Shown: piece by piece, positions 45,305 to 54,587 of the stretch
Layout of the letters: each line of letters begins with the position of its first letter
Numbering within the stretch: the first letter of the stretch is position 1
The notes under the pieces: generated by a model
The model's database searches: none
What the model was told of the DNA's origin: nothing
What the model saw: the letters and a program-made list of their open reading frames with translations, nothing else
Assembly (NCBI RefSeq): GCF_901482695.1
Contig: NZ_LR590484.1
Span: 620,001-684,000, forward strand
Length of the DNA stretch: 64,000 nucleotides
Direction of reading: 5' to 3'
Source of the DNA: Sphingobacterium thalpophilum
GTDB taxonomy: Bacteria; Bacteroidota; Bacteroidia; Sphingobacteriales; Sphingobacteriaceae
Position numbers and translations under genes: made by a program

Positions 45305-45949
45305 CTATCCAAAGATCAATTCCCCAAAGAACTGAGGCAAATGGAAATTAGGAGTTGGATTGTCTATTTTGCTCCAGGATAAAAAATGCGGATTTTTTAA
45401 CTTATCACCACATTTATAGAAATTACCATGCACTTTCCTACCTTTCAGATCATCTGAATTGCTAAGCTTTAGAACGGCAAATGGAACAAGTTGGATCATG
45501 CTCCAATGCTTCTTTTCACCATAACGCTCAATCATGGAAAATGTTCGCACAGAACCGATTTCTTCGGCACTCAGTCTATTCCGGGTCGACTTGTCTGCGG
45601 ATCCATAACCGATGAGACCTGTACCAATCAGATTAAATTCAATGTTGTAATAGGTTTTCCCCTCATCAAATGAAATAAAAAACTCTACACAGCTATCTTC
45701 CCAGACATTTTGGTTCATTTCGGAATAACTTCCACGCATCTGCTCTTCTTCCACATCAAACTGCAATAGAAATGCGTCCTCCGTGTATCCGATCCTGAAC
45801 CGTACGTATGGCTGATAGGGATAGGATTCGCTCCAGTTGCAATAGGATAAGGTATTCCACTCCAGATTTTCAGCAAGTGCCGACAACTGGTAGAAATCCT
45901 CCTTACCGGACAGGTTTGAGAGGATCGGAAGGATAGTCAGTTTATTCAT
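45305..45949 (-). CDS. Carbohydrate-binding family 9-like protein
   Basis: 214 residues without a signal peptide. The beta-sandwich pattern (PYVRFRIGYTEDAFLLQFDVEEEQMRGSYSEMNQNVWEDSCVEFFISF) fits the CBM9-like domain found in many Bacteroidota proteins; DSCVEFFISF is the typical calcium-strand motif. Probably cytosolic or lacking a recognisable leader, which is odd for a sugar-binding module. It follows the NahK-like kinase by 21 bases and is probably in the same operon. Ligand unknown. Confidence 0.8.
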   Translation of the reverse strand: MNKLTILPILSNLSGKEDFYQLSALAENLEWNTLSYCNWSESYPYQPYVRFRIGYTEDAFLLQFDVEEEQMRGSYSEMNQNVWEDSCVEFFISFDEGKTYYNIEFNLIGTGLIGYGSADKSTRNRLSAEEIGSVRTFSMIERYGEKKHWSMIQLVPFAVLKLSNSDDLKGRKVHGNFYKCGDKLKNPHFLSWSKIDNPTPNFHLPQFFGELIFG

Positions 45950-45970
45950 AAATTTAAAGGTATAAAATCG

Positions 45971-47077
45971 CTAGATAGAATCAAAGATTACTTTGCGCAT
46001 AAACTCTTCATTCTTCTCCATTTCCTCGACTAACTTCAATTGTGTGTTGGTACGCACTAAGTTATGCTCATCGTATTTGGTTTTATAATAATGGTCCCCT
46101 TCCAGATAGTCGGTCAAGAAACGTACACCCTGCATATAAGGCAATAAAAATGCACCATCGACCAATGTTTCCTTCTCCAGGGTGGTCAAAAATGCGTTTG
46201 CTTCTTCCAGGTACCCTTCGGCATACGCTTTATATAAACCCAGATTGAGCACAACCTTGGAAACATCTTTTTCATCTTCCGCAACAGGGTTAATAATGGT
46301 TCGGATCGCATCTCCAAAATCATAGGCTACATATCCGGGCATTACCGTATCCAGGTCGATCACACATTGCATTTTGTCATGGATATCCAGAAGCACATTA
46401 TTAAACTTAGTATCGTTATGTGTAATCCGCACAGGCAATGCGCCTTTGTTTCCCAGATCCAGAATTGTTTTCATCCGTCCTTCGCGGCTAAAGATAAAAT
46501 CTAATTTGTTCTTCACCGCGTCGACGCGCTGACAGACATCCGTTTCGATGGCCTTCCTGAGGTTGTCGAGCCTGAATTCTATATTGTGAAAATTGGGAAG
46601 TACTTCAACGATCTGAGATGCATCCAAGTCAGAAAGCTGTTTCTGAAACAGTCCAAAAGCACGCCCCCCCTCTGCTGCCTGCACCTCTGTCTCCACAATA
46701 TCGTAGCTCTTTGTATCTTCAATCAGAATAAACATGCGCCAGTAGTTGCCCTGGCTATCTTTTGTATATAATTTTCCTTCTACTGTGGGAATGATCGTCA
46801 GCACATGATCTGTCACTCTCTTTCCTTGGGCAACTTTTACCTTCTTACTCAGATGCTTGGTCACAATAGCGATATTGTGCATCAAGCCATCCACATTTGG
46901 AAAAACATGATGGTTAATCCGCTGCAATAAATAGGATATGCCGTTATTGACAGAACTTACTACACGATACGTATCATTGATATGACCGGAACCAAAAGGC
47001 TGTACTGAAATGATATCTCCTTCTAACGTAAATTGTTTTGCTGCGCTCTCTACTACTAATTGGTTAAAATCAGACAT
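45971..47077 (-). CDS. Aminoglycoside phosphotransferase-fold kinase (NahK-like)
   Basis: 368 residues. PFGSGHINDTYRV is the glycine-rich ATP loop, RITHNDTKFNNVLLD the catalytic loop (Asp as base) and CVIDLDTVMPGYVAYDFGDAIRT the metal-binding Asp segment. This pattern is close to N-acetylhexosamine 1-kinases (NahK), which phosphorylate GlcNAc or GalNAc at C1. Divergent from the GH109-like gene across a 228-base region with two LacI-type palindromes; with the GH109-like enzyme this suggests amino-sugar salvage. The substrate is inferred from family and context. Confidence 0.75.
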   Translation of the reverse strand: MSDFNQLVVESAAKQFTLEGDIISVQPFGSGHINDTYRVVSSVNNGISYLLQRINHHVFPNVDGLMHNIAIVTKHLSKKVKVAQGKRVTDHVLTIIPTVEGKLYTKDSQGNYWRMFILIEDTKSYDIVETEVQAAEGGRAFGLFQKQLSDLDASQIVEVLPNFHNIEFRLDNLRKAIETDVCQRVDAVKNKLDFIFSREGRMKTILDLGNKGALPVRITHNDTKFNNVLLDIHDKMQCVIDLDTVMPGYVAYDFGDAIRTIINPVAEDEKDVSKVVLNLGLYKAYAEGYLEEANAFLTTLEKETLVDGAFLLPYMQGVRFLTDYLEGDHYYKTKYDEHNLVRTNTQLKLVEEMEKNEEFMRKVIFDSI

Positions 47078-47154
47078 TAAACTATGTTTTTTAAATCATC
47101 AATGTGCCTGCAATATCACAAATTGAATTAATAAATGATAATTTTTATTTCAAT

Positions 47155-47196
47155 CAAACGATTGCATGAAATTAAATAATTTTAGACAATCGTTTG
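47155..47196. promoter_or_regulatory. Two LacI/GalR-type palindromic operators
   Basis: CAAACGATTG (47155-47164) and its exact reverse complement CAATCGTTTG (47187-47196) each have the central-CG, CAAWC half-site form of LacI/GalR operators. Their centres are 32 bases apart, about three helical turns. They lie between divergent NahK-like and GH109-like genes. No LacI-family regulator gene is in the window. Confidence 0.45.
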
Positions 47197-47223
47197 CACT
47201 TTCATTTATAGGAAATGAAATAA

Positions 47224-47231
47224 TATATTTG
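47224..47231 (+). promoter_or_regulatory. -7 promoter element of the GH109-like gene
   Basis: TATATTTG fits TAnnTTTG; the -33 position (about 47201) is poor (TTCA), which would suit an activator- or repressor-controlled promoter. The second operator ends just upstream. Confidence 0.5.
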
Positions 47232-47305
47232 TTGATAAGAGCCAGTCGCTTAGACGGTTTTACGGCGTTAAATAACTAATATACAACTCCTCATATCTCA
47301 AAACA

Positions 47306-48652
47306 ATGGATAGAAGAAATTTCATTAAATCAACGGCCATCACTACGGCTGGAATCGGTGTCCTGTCAAGCACAGATCTTTTTGCCCAGACAACTGGAAA
47401 GATTAAAATCGGTTTCATTGGAGTCGGCCTTCGCGGACGTAACCATGTTCAGATAGCCTTAAATAGAGACGATTTAGAAATTGTAGCCATATGTGATACG
47501 CAAGAAGAATCTCTTGCCCAGTGTCGCAAACAATTCAATGCGAAGGGCACCAAATTACCTAAAGAATATACCGGCGGCGTAGATGCTTACAAAAAAATGC
47601 TGAGCAATGAAAAGCTAGATGCTGTCATCATCGCTACGCCTTGGCAGTTTCATAAAGACCAAGCTATTGATTCGATGAAAGCAGGCCTGTATGTTGGCTG
47701 CGAAGTAATCGCAGGTCTAACAGTACAAGATCACTGGGATGTCGTCAAAGCATCAGAAGAAACCGGAAAGCCTTACATGACGCTAGAAAATGTTGCTTTT
47801 CGCCGCGATGTACTTGCCGTATTAAATATGCACAGACAAGGACTTTTCGGTGAATTACTGCACCTCGAAGGGGGCTACCAGCACGACCTGCGAGAAGTGC
47901 TATTCAATGATGGAAAGAACTACTACGGTCACGGTGTGGAATACGGGCCAAAGGCGATTTCTGAAGCTCAATGGCGCACACAATTTAACATCGACCAAGA
48001 CGGCGACCTATACCCTACGCATGGCTTAGGCCCGATCATGCAATTTGTAGATATCAACAAAGGCAATAGATTCACACACTTAACCTCTTACTCAAGCAAA
48101 GCACGTGGTTTGGCGGCCTATGTAAATAAAGTTTCGCCGGGCCATCCAAACAGCAAAATTGATTACAAAAACGGAGATATCACGCAGACGATGCTTCAGT
48201 GTGCCAACGGAGAGACGATGTTGCTGACACACGATACCCACCTGCCAAGACCCTATTCTATCGGCTTCCGTGTGCAGGGAACCGAGGGCATCTGGATGGA
48301 CGTTGCCAAGGGCATCCATATCGAAGGCAAATCCAAGCCGCATACATGGGATCCAGCAGATGAATGGGTAAAAAAATACGATCACCCAATCTGGAAAAAA
48401 TATGAAGAACTAGCGACAGGATCCGGTCACGGCGGTATGGACTGGTTTGTGTTCAATGCGTTCATTCAAGCTGTTAAGCAAAAGGTACAAACGCCTATTG
48501 ACGTATACGACTCTGTCACCATGAGTGCTGTATTTCCGCTTTCTACTGAATCCATCAAGAAGGGTAACAAAACGCTCGAGTTTCCGGACTTTACCAGAGG
48601 GAAATGGAAAACTAAAAAGAACACGTTTATGCTGGATGACAGCGGTATGTAA
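47306..48652 (+). CDS. Gfo/Idh/MocA oxidoreductase-fold glycosidase, GH109-like
   Basis: 448 residues. The Tat signal is MDRRNFIKSTAITTAGIGVLSS, so the protein is exported folded with its cofactor. The Rossmann NAD site is IGFIGVGLRGRNHVQIAL. ENVAFRRDVLAVLNMHRQGLFGELLHLEGGYQHDLREVLFN, DLYPTHGLGP and GSGHGGMDWFVFNAF closely resemble GH109 alpha-N-acetylgalactosaminidases, which hydrolyse glycosides by an NAD-dependent mechanism. Substrate specificity is inferred. Divergent from the NahK-like kinase, with possible LacI-type control. A terminator follows. Confidence 0.85.
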   Translation: MDRRNFIKSTAITTAGIGVLSSTDLFAQTTGKIKIGFIGVGLRGRNHVQIALNRDDLEIVAICDTQEESLAQCRKQFNAKGTKLPKEYTGGVDAYKKMLSNEKLDAVIIATPWQFHKDQAIDSMKAGLYVGCEVIAGLTVQDHWDVVKASEETGKPYMTLENVAFRRDVLAVLNMHRQGLFGELLHLEGGYQHDLREVLFNDGKNYYGHGVEYGPKAISEAQWRTQFNIDQDGDLYPTHGLGPIMQFVDINKGNRFTHLTSYSSKARGLAAYVNKVSPGHPNSKIDYKNGDITQTMLQCANGETMLLTHDTHLPRPYSIGFRVQGTEGIWMDVAKGIHIEGKSKPHTWDPADEWVKKYDHPIWKKYEELATGSGHGGMDWFVFNAFIQAVKQKVQTPIDVYDSVTMSAVFPLSTESIKKGNKTLEFPDFTRGKWKTKKNTFMLDDSGM

Positions 48653-48674
48653 TTTCAAAAATTTATCCCCGATA

Positions 48675-48709
48675 AAAGAAGCTGTATCTCACAAAGATGC
48701 AGCTTCTTT
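48675..48709 (+). terminator. Terminator after the GH109-like gene
   Basis: A 15-bp stem with one G-T pair (48675-48689 with 48695-48709) and a 5-base loop. The T-run is short. An ATG at 48697 within it is not a gene start. Confidence 0.6.
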
Positions 48710-48786
48710 GCTTTATAAAGCGATTATTCTACGATTTAGGCTGTCTTTTTCTTAAATTAGCATTAGTAAACAACTTTCAACACATT

Positions 48787-50079
48787 ATGCTCACTGAAGC
48801 AATTATAATCCTCATACTGATTATCCTAAACGGAGTACTGTCCGCATCCGAAATTTCTATCGTGTCCAGCAGAAAAGCGCGGCTGCAGGCCGAAAGCGAT
48901 AAAAATAATCCAGCCGCGAAAATCGCTCTCCATCTGAAAGAGTCGCCCAACAGTTTTCTTTCGACAGTACAAATAGGGATCACCCTGATTGGCATTCTAA
49001 CAGGATTCTTTTCGGGCGGCAGTATTTCGGCCTATCTCATTGAAATCTTCAACAAATCCAGCATCATTGCCCCCTACAGCCAGCAATTAGCCGTCATTTT
49101 GGTCGTGCTCGTTATCACTTACTTTTCCCTGGTGCTTGGTGAACTGGTCCCCAAACGTATCGGTATGGCTATCCCCGAAAAATACGCCATGTTTATCGCC
49201 TACCCAATGAACCTGCTTAGCAAGATCGTCAGACCCTTTGTCTGGCTTTTAAGCGCATCCACGGAGTTTATTGTCAAGATCCTGAACATTAAAAGTACAG
49301 GTAACAGCGTCACAGAAGAGGAGATAAAAGCGCTGGTCGACGAAGGTGTAGACAGTGGTGTCATTGAAGGTATTGAGCATGACATTGTTGACCGTCTTCT
49401 AAGCCTGGGAGACAAGAAAGCCATAAACCTGATGACTCACCGCAAAAATATTGTATTCTTGGACCTAGAGGACTCCTTTGAAGAAAACAGAGAGGTAATC
49501 CTGAATAACGATCACTCGATCTATCCCGTCTGTGAAGGTGGTCTGGACAATATTAAAGGGGTAGTTCATGTCAAGTCTTTGCTACGGCAGTGCCTAGAGA
49601 ACAAACCGTTTAATCTTCAGGAGGTGCTGCTTCCGATAAAATTTGTCAACGAATTCAGTTCTTCTTATAGCATCATGAACATATTGCGCACGTCCAAGGT
49701 GCATCAAGCTGTGGTCATAGATGAATATGGTTCGCCCCAAGGCATCATTACACTACGTGATATCGTCGGCGATTTGGTGGGAAATATTACGGAAAGTGAC
49801 ATCAGTATACGTCCCTCCATACGGCAGCTTGAAAGTGGAGACTATGTCGTGGATGGACAGTATCAGGTCGAAGATCTTTTTGACGAATTTGAGGTAGGTC
49901 TTTCCGAGGAAGATGAAGATGACATCAACAACGTCACGACCGTGGGCGGCCTAGTATTTTTATTACTGGATCATGTTCCGGAAGAAGGAGAGCGTGTACG
50001 TTTTAAAAATTTGGTGTTTGAGGTACTGGACATGGACGGCAACCGCATAGACAAGCTGTTACTGAAAATAGAAGAGTAA
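48787..50079 (+). CDS. CNNM/CorC-type transporter (hemolysin family, TlyC-like)
   Basis: 430 residues from ATG 48787; the frame extends upstream to 48697, but that part lies in a terminator. Residues about 1-190 are a DUF21/CNNM membrane domain (ILNGVLSASEISIVSSRKARLQ; STVQIGITLIGILTGFFSGGS). Two CBS domains follow (about 205-330, with KVHQAVVIDEYGSPQGIITLRDIVGDLVGNI) and a C-terminal CorC_HlyC domain (about 345-430). Such proteins are linked to Mg2+ or Co2+ efflux; the hemolysin label is historical. Confidence 0.9.
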   Translation: MLTEAIIILILIILNGVLSASEISIVSSRKARLQAESDKNNPAAKIALHLKESPNSFLSTVQIGITLIGILTGFFSGGSISAYLIEIFNKSSIIAPYSQQLAVILVVLVITYFSLVLGELVPKRIGMAIPEKYAMFIAYPMNLLSKIVRPFVWLLSASTEFIVKILNIKSTGNSVTEEEIKALVDEGVDSGVIEGIEHDIVDRLLSLGDKKAINLMTHRKNIVFLDLEDSFEENREVILNNDHSIYPVCEGGLDNIKGVVHVKSLLRQCLENKPFNLQEVLLPIKFVNEFSSSYSIMNILRTSKVHQAVVIDEYGSPQGIITLRDIVGDLVGNITESDISIRPSIRQLESGDYVVDGQYQVEDLFDEFEVGLSEEDEDDINNVTTVGGLVFLLLDHVPEEGERVRFKNLVFEVLDMDGNRIDKLLLKIEE

Positions 50080-50133
50080 CAAACCACTGGCATCTGCGCC
50101 TGCAGTACGCACCCATGGAATCTTAGTGCTCAA

Positions 50134-50171
50134 AACCGAGGGCCGGTAATAAGTTGGACCGCCCCTCGGTT
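50134..50171. terminator. Hairpin between convergent genes
   Basis: AACCGAGGG (50134-50142) and CCCCTCGGTT (50162-50171) form a GC-rich stem with inner CCGGT/ACCG pairing. It lies between the CNNM gene and POT copy C, but neither side has a clear U-tract. Confidence 0.4.
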
Positions 50172-50202
50172 ACTATGTATTCTAACTATGATACGTACGT
50201 TA

Positions 50203-51792
50203 TTAATTGATCCCGTGCATCATTCTTTTCAGTACTGGATTTAATAAAATCAGAATTAAAGCTGCGATACAGGGTACGATTGTAAAGATGCCAAAAAAGT
50301 AGGACATCGAATGTGTTGCGGTTATCTTATCAATATATGCACCCAAAAATCCACCGATCAGGTTTGCTATTGCAGACGCACAAAACCAAAAACCGAATAA
50401 GAGGCCCAAGAATTTCTTTGGTGACAATTTACTCACATAGGAAAGGCCTACAGGAGAAAGACATAACTCGCCGGAAGTGTGGAAAAAATAGGCTAATATC
50501 AGCCAGATCATACTTACAGAGGCTGTTTTAGCTCCTTGTGGAATAGAAAGGCTTCCATATGACAGGGCTGCAAAACCTACGCCCACCAATATTAAACCCA
50601 GCGCAAACTTAATCGGGCCCGAGGGATTCCATACCTTCTCCCAGAACTTACTAAAACTCGATGCAAGTGTAATAATAAAGAACGAGTTTAATATCTGGAA
50701 CCAAGACACGGTTACCTCCGTATTCACTGCTGTAAATTCGCGGTGCACTTTCCAGATACACAAAACCCAGATGATGGCAAAGGAGATAGCGGTAAAAATA
50801 ATGGTCAGTGGATACTTGGTATACACCTTTCTAGCCAGCGAAAAAAGTACACCGGTGATGACCATGATAGGGAATATGGTTAGGGCAGCATCCAGCCATC
50901 TAAAACCAATGGCCATATTTCCACTGAGCAGGCGCTGTGTATAATCTTTTGCAAAAATTGTCATCGAACCGCCTGCTTGTTCAAACGCCAAGAAGAACAC
51001 GATACTGGCTATCATCAGAACCGCAACGACTACCAGACGGTCACGCACAATATTTGCCGGAATCGTTTCTTCCTCCTCCTTGTTGACACTCATCTTTTTG
51101 TCATGGTCCGCCTGAATGGCCTTTGGAGTTTCACCTACAATTCCAAAAATACGCTGCCCAAAGTAAAATTGGATCATCCCAAAAAACATAAACACACCAG
51201 CCAATCCAAACCCATAATGCCAGCCGATTTTCTCACCAATATAACCGCAGAGCAACATACCTAAAAATGCACCTCCGTTGATACCCATATAGAAAATAGT
51301 ATAGCCCGCATCCTTTTTAGGGCTCGTATCGGGATATAACTTACCGACCATGGAAGATATATTGGGTTTGAACATCCCGTTCCCCAAAATCATCAAGATT
51401 AAACCAAGAAAAAAGAAACTTTTAGAAATACCTTCCAAGGCCATTGAGGCATGCCCGAGAGTCATGATCAAAGCGCCTATAAGTATCGCTTTTTTATAAC
51501 CCGTCAAGCGGTCAGCAATCATGCCCCCAAAGAGCGGTGTGAGGTAAACGGCGAAGGTATATACCCCATATAATTTCATTGCCTCTTCATTTGTCCATTG
51601 CCAGCCCTGTTGTGCAATCGTGGAGACTAGAAAGTTAACCAGAAGCGCACGCATACCATAGTAGCTAAAACGCTCCCACATTTCTGTAAAGAATAGCACG
51701 AATAATCCGGCAGGATGCCCTTTCACCATCTTGTCATCAATCCCCTGTTTGGCCAGATGTGCTACAAGAACTTGATCTTTTTCTTGATTCAT
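50203..51792 (-). CDS. POT family proton-dependent oligopeptide transporter (copy C)
   Basis: 529 residues. ExxER is Glu37-Met-Trp-Glu40-Arg41 (TEMWERFSYYGMRALLVNFL). About 14 hydrophobic segments. NGMFKPNISSMVGKLYPDTSPKKDAGYTIFYMGINGGAF and HTSGELCLSPVGLSYVSKLSPKKFLGLLFGFWF are near-identical to copy D, so the pair C/D arose by recent tandem duplication. Second in its pair, 83 bases after copy D. Substrate: small peptides by family. Confidence 0.94.
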   Translation of the reverse strand: MNQEKDQVLVAHLAKQGIDDKMVKGHPAGLFVLFFTEMWERFSYYGMRALLVNFLVSTIAQQGWQWTNEEAMKLYGVYTFAVYLTPLFGGMIADRLTGYKKAILIGALIMTLGHASMALEGISKSFFFLGLILMILGNGMFKPNISSMVGKLYPDTSPKKDAGYTIFYMGINGGAFLGMLLCGYIGEKIGWHYGFGLAGVFMFFGMIQFYFGQRIFGIVGETPKAIQADHDKKMSVNKEEEETIPANIVRDRLVVVAVLMIASIVFFLAFEQAGGSMTIFAKDYTQRLLSGNMAIGFRWLDAALTIFPIMVITGVLFSLARKVYTKYPLTIIFTAISFAIIWVLCIWKVHREFTAVNTEVTVSWFQILNSFFIITLASSFSKFWEKVWNPSGPIKFALGLILVGVGFAALSYGSLSIPQGAKTASVSMIWLILAYFFHTSGELCLSPVGLSYVSKLSPKKFLGLLFGFWFCASAIANLIGGFLGAYIDKITATHSMSYFFGIFTIVPCIAALILILLNPVLKRMMHGIN

Positions 51793-51875
51793 ATAATTTC
51801 GATAATTGTTTTATAACTCAGGTTTTGTTTTTATTTTGTTAAAAATTGCTTGAATATACACTATTTTTCTATGAA

Positions 51876-53450
51876 TTAATCAATTCCATGCATCATCTTT
51901 TTTATTTTTTTATTTCCTAGAATCAGCAATACCGCTGCAATCATCGGTATTATGGTAAATACTGCAAAGAAATACGACATGGAATGAGAACTGGTGATGT
52001 TATCGATGTAAGATCCGATAAAGCCACCAATAAAATTGGCAATGGCGTTGGCACAAAACCAAAAACCAAACAGCAGTCCCAAAAATTTCTTTGGTGACAG
52101 CTTGCTGACATACGACAATCCCACGGGGCCAATGCACAGTTCGCCTACGGTATGAAAAAAATAAGCGGCCACCAGCCAGATCATACTTACCGAAGCAGTT
52201 TTCGCCCCTGTCGGTATTTCGGCGCTCCCCACAGACAATGCGGCAAAGCCAACTCCTACCAATGTGAGGCCCATGGCAAATTTAATCGGGCCGGAAGGGT
52301 TCCATACCTTTTCCCATATCTTGCTAAAAGATGTAGCTAAAGTAATGATAAAGAAGGAATTGAGCATAGGAAACCAAGAAACGGTAACTTCAGAGTCCAT
52401 ACCATGGTATTCACGGTACACCTTCCAGAGACATAGAGACCAGATGATAACAAATGAAATCCCTGAAAAAAGTATAATGAGCGGATATTTACGGATTATC
52501 TTTTTTGCCAATACATAGAGTACGCCCGTGATCACGACAATAGGTACTATCGTCAATGCAAAGTCAGCCCATTTAAAAATCGTTGCAGCTCCTCCGCTCA
52601 ACAGGCGCTGTGTATAATTCTTTGCAAATATAGTCATCGATCCACCTGCCTGTTCAAAAGCTAGATGGAACACGATGCTGGAAAACATAAAAATAGCAAT
52701 TACCAATAGGCGGTCACGCACAATGTGCTTCGGATGTTCGTCTTCTTTTACGGACTGCTCCAGCATTATCTCCGCTTTCTCCGGACTGTTACCTATTGTC
52801 CCAAAAATACGCTGTGCGAAATAAAACTGCAGCATCCCCAAGAACATAAAGATCCCTGCGAGTCCAAAGCCGAAGTGCCAGCCAATTTTCTCGCCAATAT
52901 AACCACATAACATCATGCCGAGGAAGGCTCCTCCGTTGATGCCCATGTAAAAAATCGTATATCCAGCGTCTTTTTTGCCCCCTTTGTCAGGATACAGTTT
53001 ACCCACCATCGAGGAGATATTCGGTTTGAAAAGACCATTCCCAAGAACGATGAGCATCAGCCCAGCTAGAAAAAAGTTCTTGCTAAAACCTTCCATGGCC
53101 ATCGACAGATGCCCTAAGGTCATGATTATCGCCCCCACCATAATAGACTTTTTATATCCGGTGACGCGATCAGCAATAATCCCACCGAATAATGGTGTTA
53201 AAAAGACCATGCCGGTATATAGACCATATAGTTTCATGGCTTCTGAATTGGTCCAGCCCCAGCCATGCTGGGCAATCGTAGAAACCAGAAAGTTGACCAA
53301 TAGGGCTCGCATCCCATAATAACTGAAGCGTTCCCACATTTCAGTAAAAAACAATACAAATAAGCCTGCGGGATGTCCTTTCACCAATACATGTTCAGCC
53401 CCCACTTGAGTTAGATGGGACTCCAGAACAGCATCTTTTTCCAAATTCAT
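51876..53450 (-). CDS. POT family proton-dependent oligopeptide transporter (copy D)
   Basis: 524 residues. ExxER is at Glu37-Glu40-Arg41. The alignment with copy C is nearly gap-free along the whole length, with differences mainly in the N-terminal tail and the loop around residues 225-245 (EKAEIMLEQSVKEDEHPKH against KAIQADHDKKMSVNKEEEE). The family signatures are intact. First gene of the pair. The upstream 222 bases hold the terminator of the next operon and presumably its promoter. Confidence 0.94.
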   Translation of the reverse strand: MNLEKDAVLESHLTQVGAEHVLVKGHPAGLFVLFFTEMWERFSYYGMRALLVNFLVSTIAQHGWGWTNSEAMKLYGLYTGMVFLTPLFGGIIADRVTGYKKSIMVGAIIMTLGHLSMAMEGFSKNFFLAGLMLIVLGNGLFKPNISSMVGKLYPDKGGKKDAGYTIFYMGINGGAFLGMMLCGYIGEKIGWHFGFGLAGIFMFLGMLQFYFAQRIFGTIGNSPEKAEIMLEQSVKEDEHPKHIVRDRLLVIAIFMFSSIVFHLAFEQAGGSMTIFAKNYTQRLLSGGAATIFKWADFALTIVPIVVITGVLYVLAKKIIRKYPLIILFSGISFVIIWSLCLWKVYREYHGMDSEVTVSWFPMLNSFFIITLATSFSKIWEKVWNPSGPIKFAMGLTLVGVGFAALSVGSAEIPTGAKTASVSMIWLVAAYFFHTVGELCIGPVGLSYVSKLSPKKFLGLLFGFWFCANAIANFIGGFIGSYIDNITSSHSMSYFFAVFTIIPMIAAVLLILGNKKIKKMMHGID

Positions 53451-53631
53451 GTTTTCAATTCTTATTTTTCAATATCAGGTAGTGTGATGTCGATTATCCC
53501 TTTTTATCCCCAGCTGAATATCTGCTATGATACGATAAACAACGAAAGGTTCTGTAACAACTATAGTTAATATATGGGATGATGATAGAGACAGGCGCAG
53601 ACCAGCGGTCCGGCATGAGCCTAGCTCCAGT

Positions 53632-53670
53632 GAAAAGCCGCATTTCCCTTTTTAGAGAAACGCGGCTTTC
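53632..53670 (-). terminator. Terminator of the dacB-TIM barrel operon
   Basis: GAAAAGCCGCATTTC (53632-53646) pairs, with one mismatch and one bulge, with the arm ending GCGGCTTTC at 53670. It ends just 3 bases past the TIM-barrel stop on the minus strand; a short U-run follows. Confidence 0.6.
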
Positions 53671-53672
53671 AA

Positions 53673-54563
53673 TTAAATTAGCGGGCGCAGGCGCTCCAAT
53701 AATTTTTTAGTAGCGAAGATACCTTCTTCCTCGCTTAATTTACTTCCTTCATATTCAATGCCGATATAACCTTTAAACTTCGCCTTTTTCACGATTTTCA
53801 GCATGCGTTCATAATCGATCTGCGTCTCATTTCCATTGGCATCAAAGTCATGTGTCTTTGCACTGACACCATGCGCATAAGGCATCAGGTCTGCTACCCC
53901 TTGATAACGATCATATTCATAAAAATTACCGAGATCCGGCAAGCTGCCACAGTATTTACTTCCCACAGCTTTTAATGTCTTAGCCAACCAGTCACCGTGG
54001 GACGATATACCACCGTGATTCTCTACAATGATGCTGATACCTGCTTTTTTTCCGATATCCGATAATGCCGTCAAACTCTCAACCACACGTTTGCTAACCT
54101 CTTCGGGAGTGCCTTTACCGGCGGCATTCACACGGATAGCGTGACAACCCAAAAAATTTGCGGCTGAAATCCACTTATAATGATTCTGTACAGCTTGTTT
54201 CCTTTTAGTTTCATCCTCATCACCTAGGTTCCCTTCGCCATCCACCATGATGAGGACATTGCGGACACCATTATCTTTGGCGCGCATGTTAAGCTCTGTT
54301 AGATAGTTATTATCATTGGCCTTGTCCTTGAAGAACTGATTTACATATTCAACACCATATATACCATATTTTTTGGCTGCCACAACTGGGAAATCCAAAT
54401 TATTCAGATCACCTTTAAATAACGTTTTATGTAAGGACCATTCAGCTAAGGAAATGTCAAACCAATCTTTCTTTGCGGTGGCAAAACTTTCCAACGATGG
54501 CGCCAATGCGATACCAGCAGAAGCTAATGCAAGGTTTTTTAGAAAATCTCTTCTCGAATTCAT
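53673..54563 (-). CDS. Tat-exported sugar phosphate isomerase/epimerase-like TIM barrel
   Basis: 296 residues. The Tat leader is MNSRRDFLKNLALASAGIALA (RRDFLK motif), so it is exported folded. The xylose isomerase-like (AP endonuclease 2) TIM barrel shows SLAEWSLHKTLFKGDLNNLDFPVVAAKKYGIYGVEYVNQFF, IIVENHGGISSHGDWLAKTLKAVGS and GYIGIEYEGSKLSEEEGI, with Glu and His metal ligands. Such proteins occur in Bacteroidota sugar catabolism, often as 3-keto-sugar epimerases or isomerases. Substrate unknown. Last gene of an operon, 24 bases after the LutA-like gene. Confidence 0.85.
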   Translation of the reverse strand: MNSRRDFLKNLALASAGIALAPSLESFATAKKDWFDISLAEWSLHKTLFKGDLNNLDFPVVAAKKYGIYGVEYVNQFFKDKANDNNYLTELNMRAKDNGVRNVLIMVDGEGNLGDEDETKRKQAVQNHYKWISAANFLGCHAIRVNAAGKGTPEEVSKRVVESLTALSDIGKKAGISIIVENHGGISSHGDWLAKTLKAVGSKYCGSLPDLGNFYEYDRYQGVADLMPYAHGVSAKTHDFDANGNETQIDYERMLKIVKKAKFKGYIGIEYEGSKLSEEEGIFATKKLLERLRPLI

Positions 54564-54587
54564 GTGTTTAGATTTAAAGTGTGTTAT

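Noticed and set aside
48697..48786. 30-codon N-terminal extension of the CNNM/CorC gene
   Set aside because: The upstream ATG is inside the GH109 terminator arm; the family start is at 48787.
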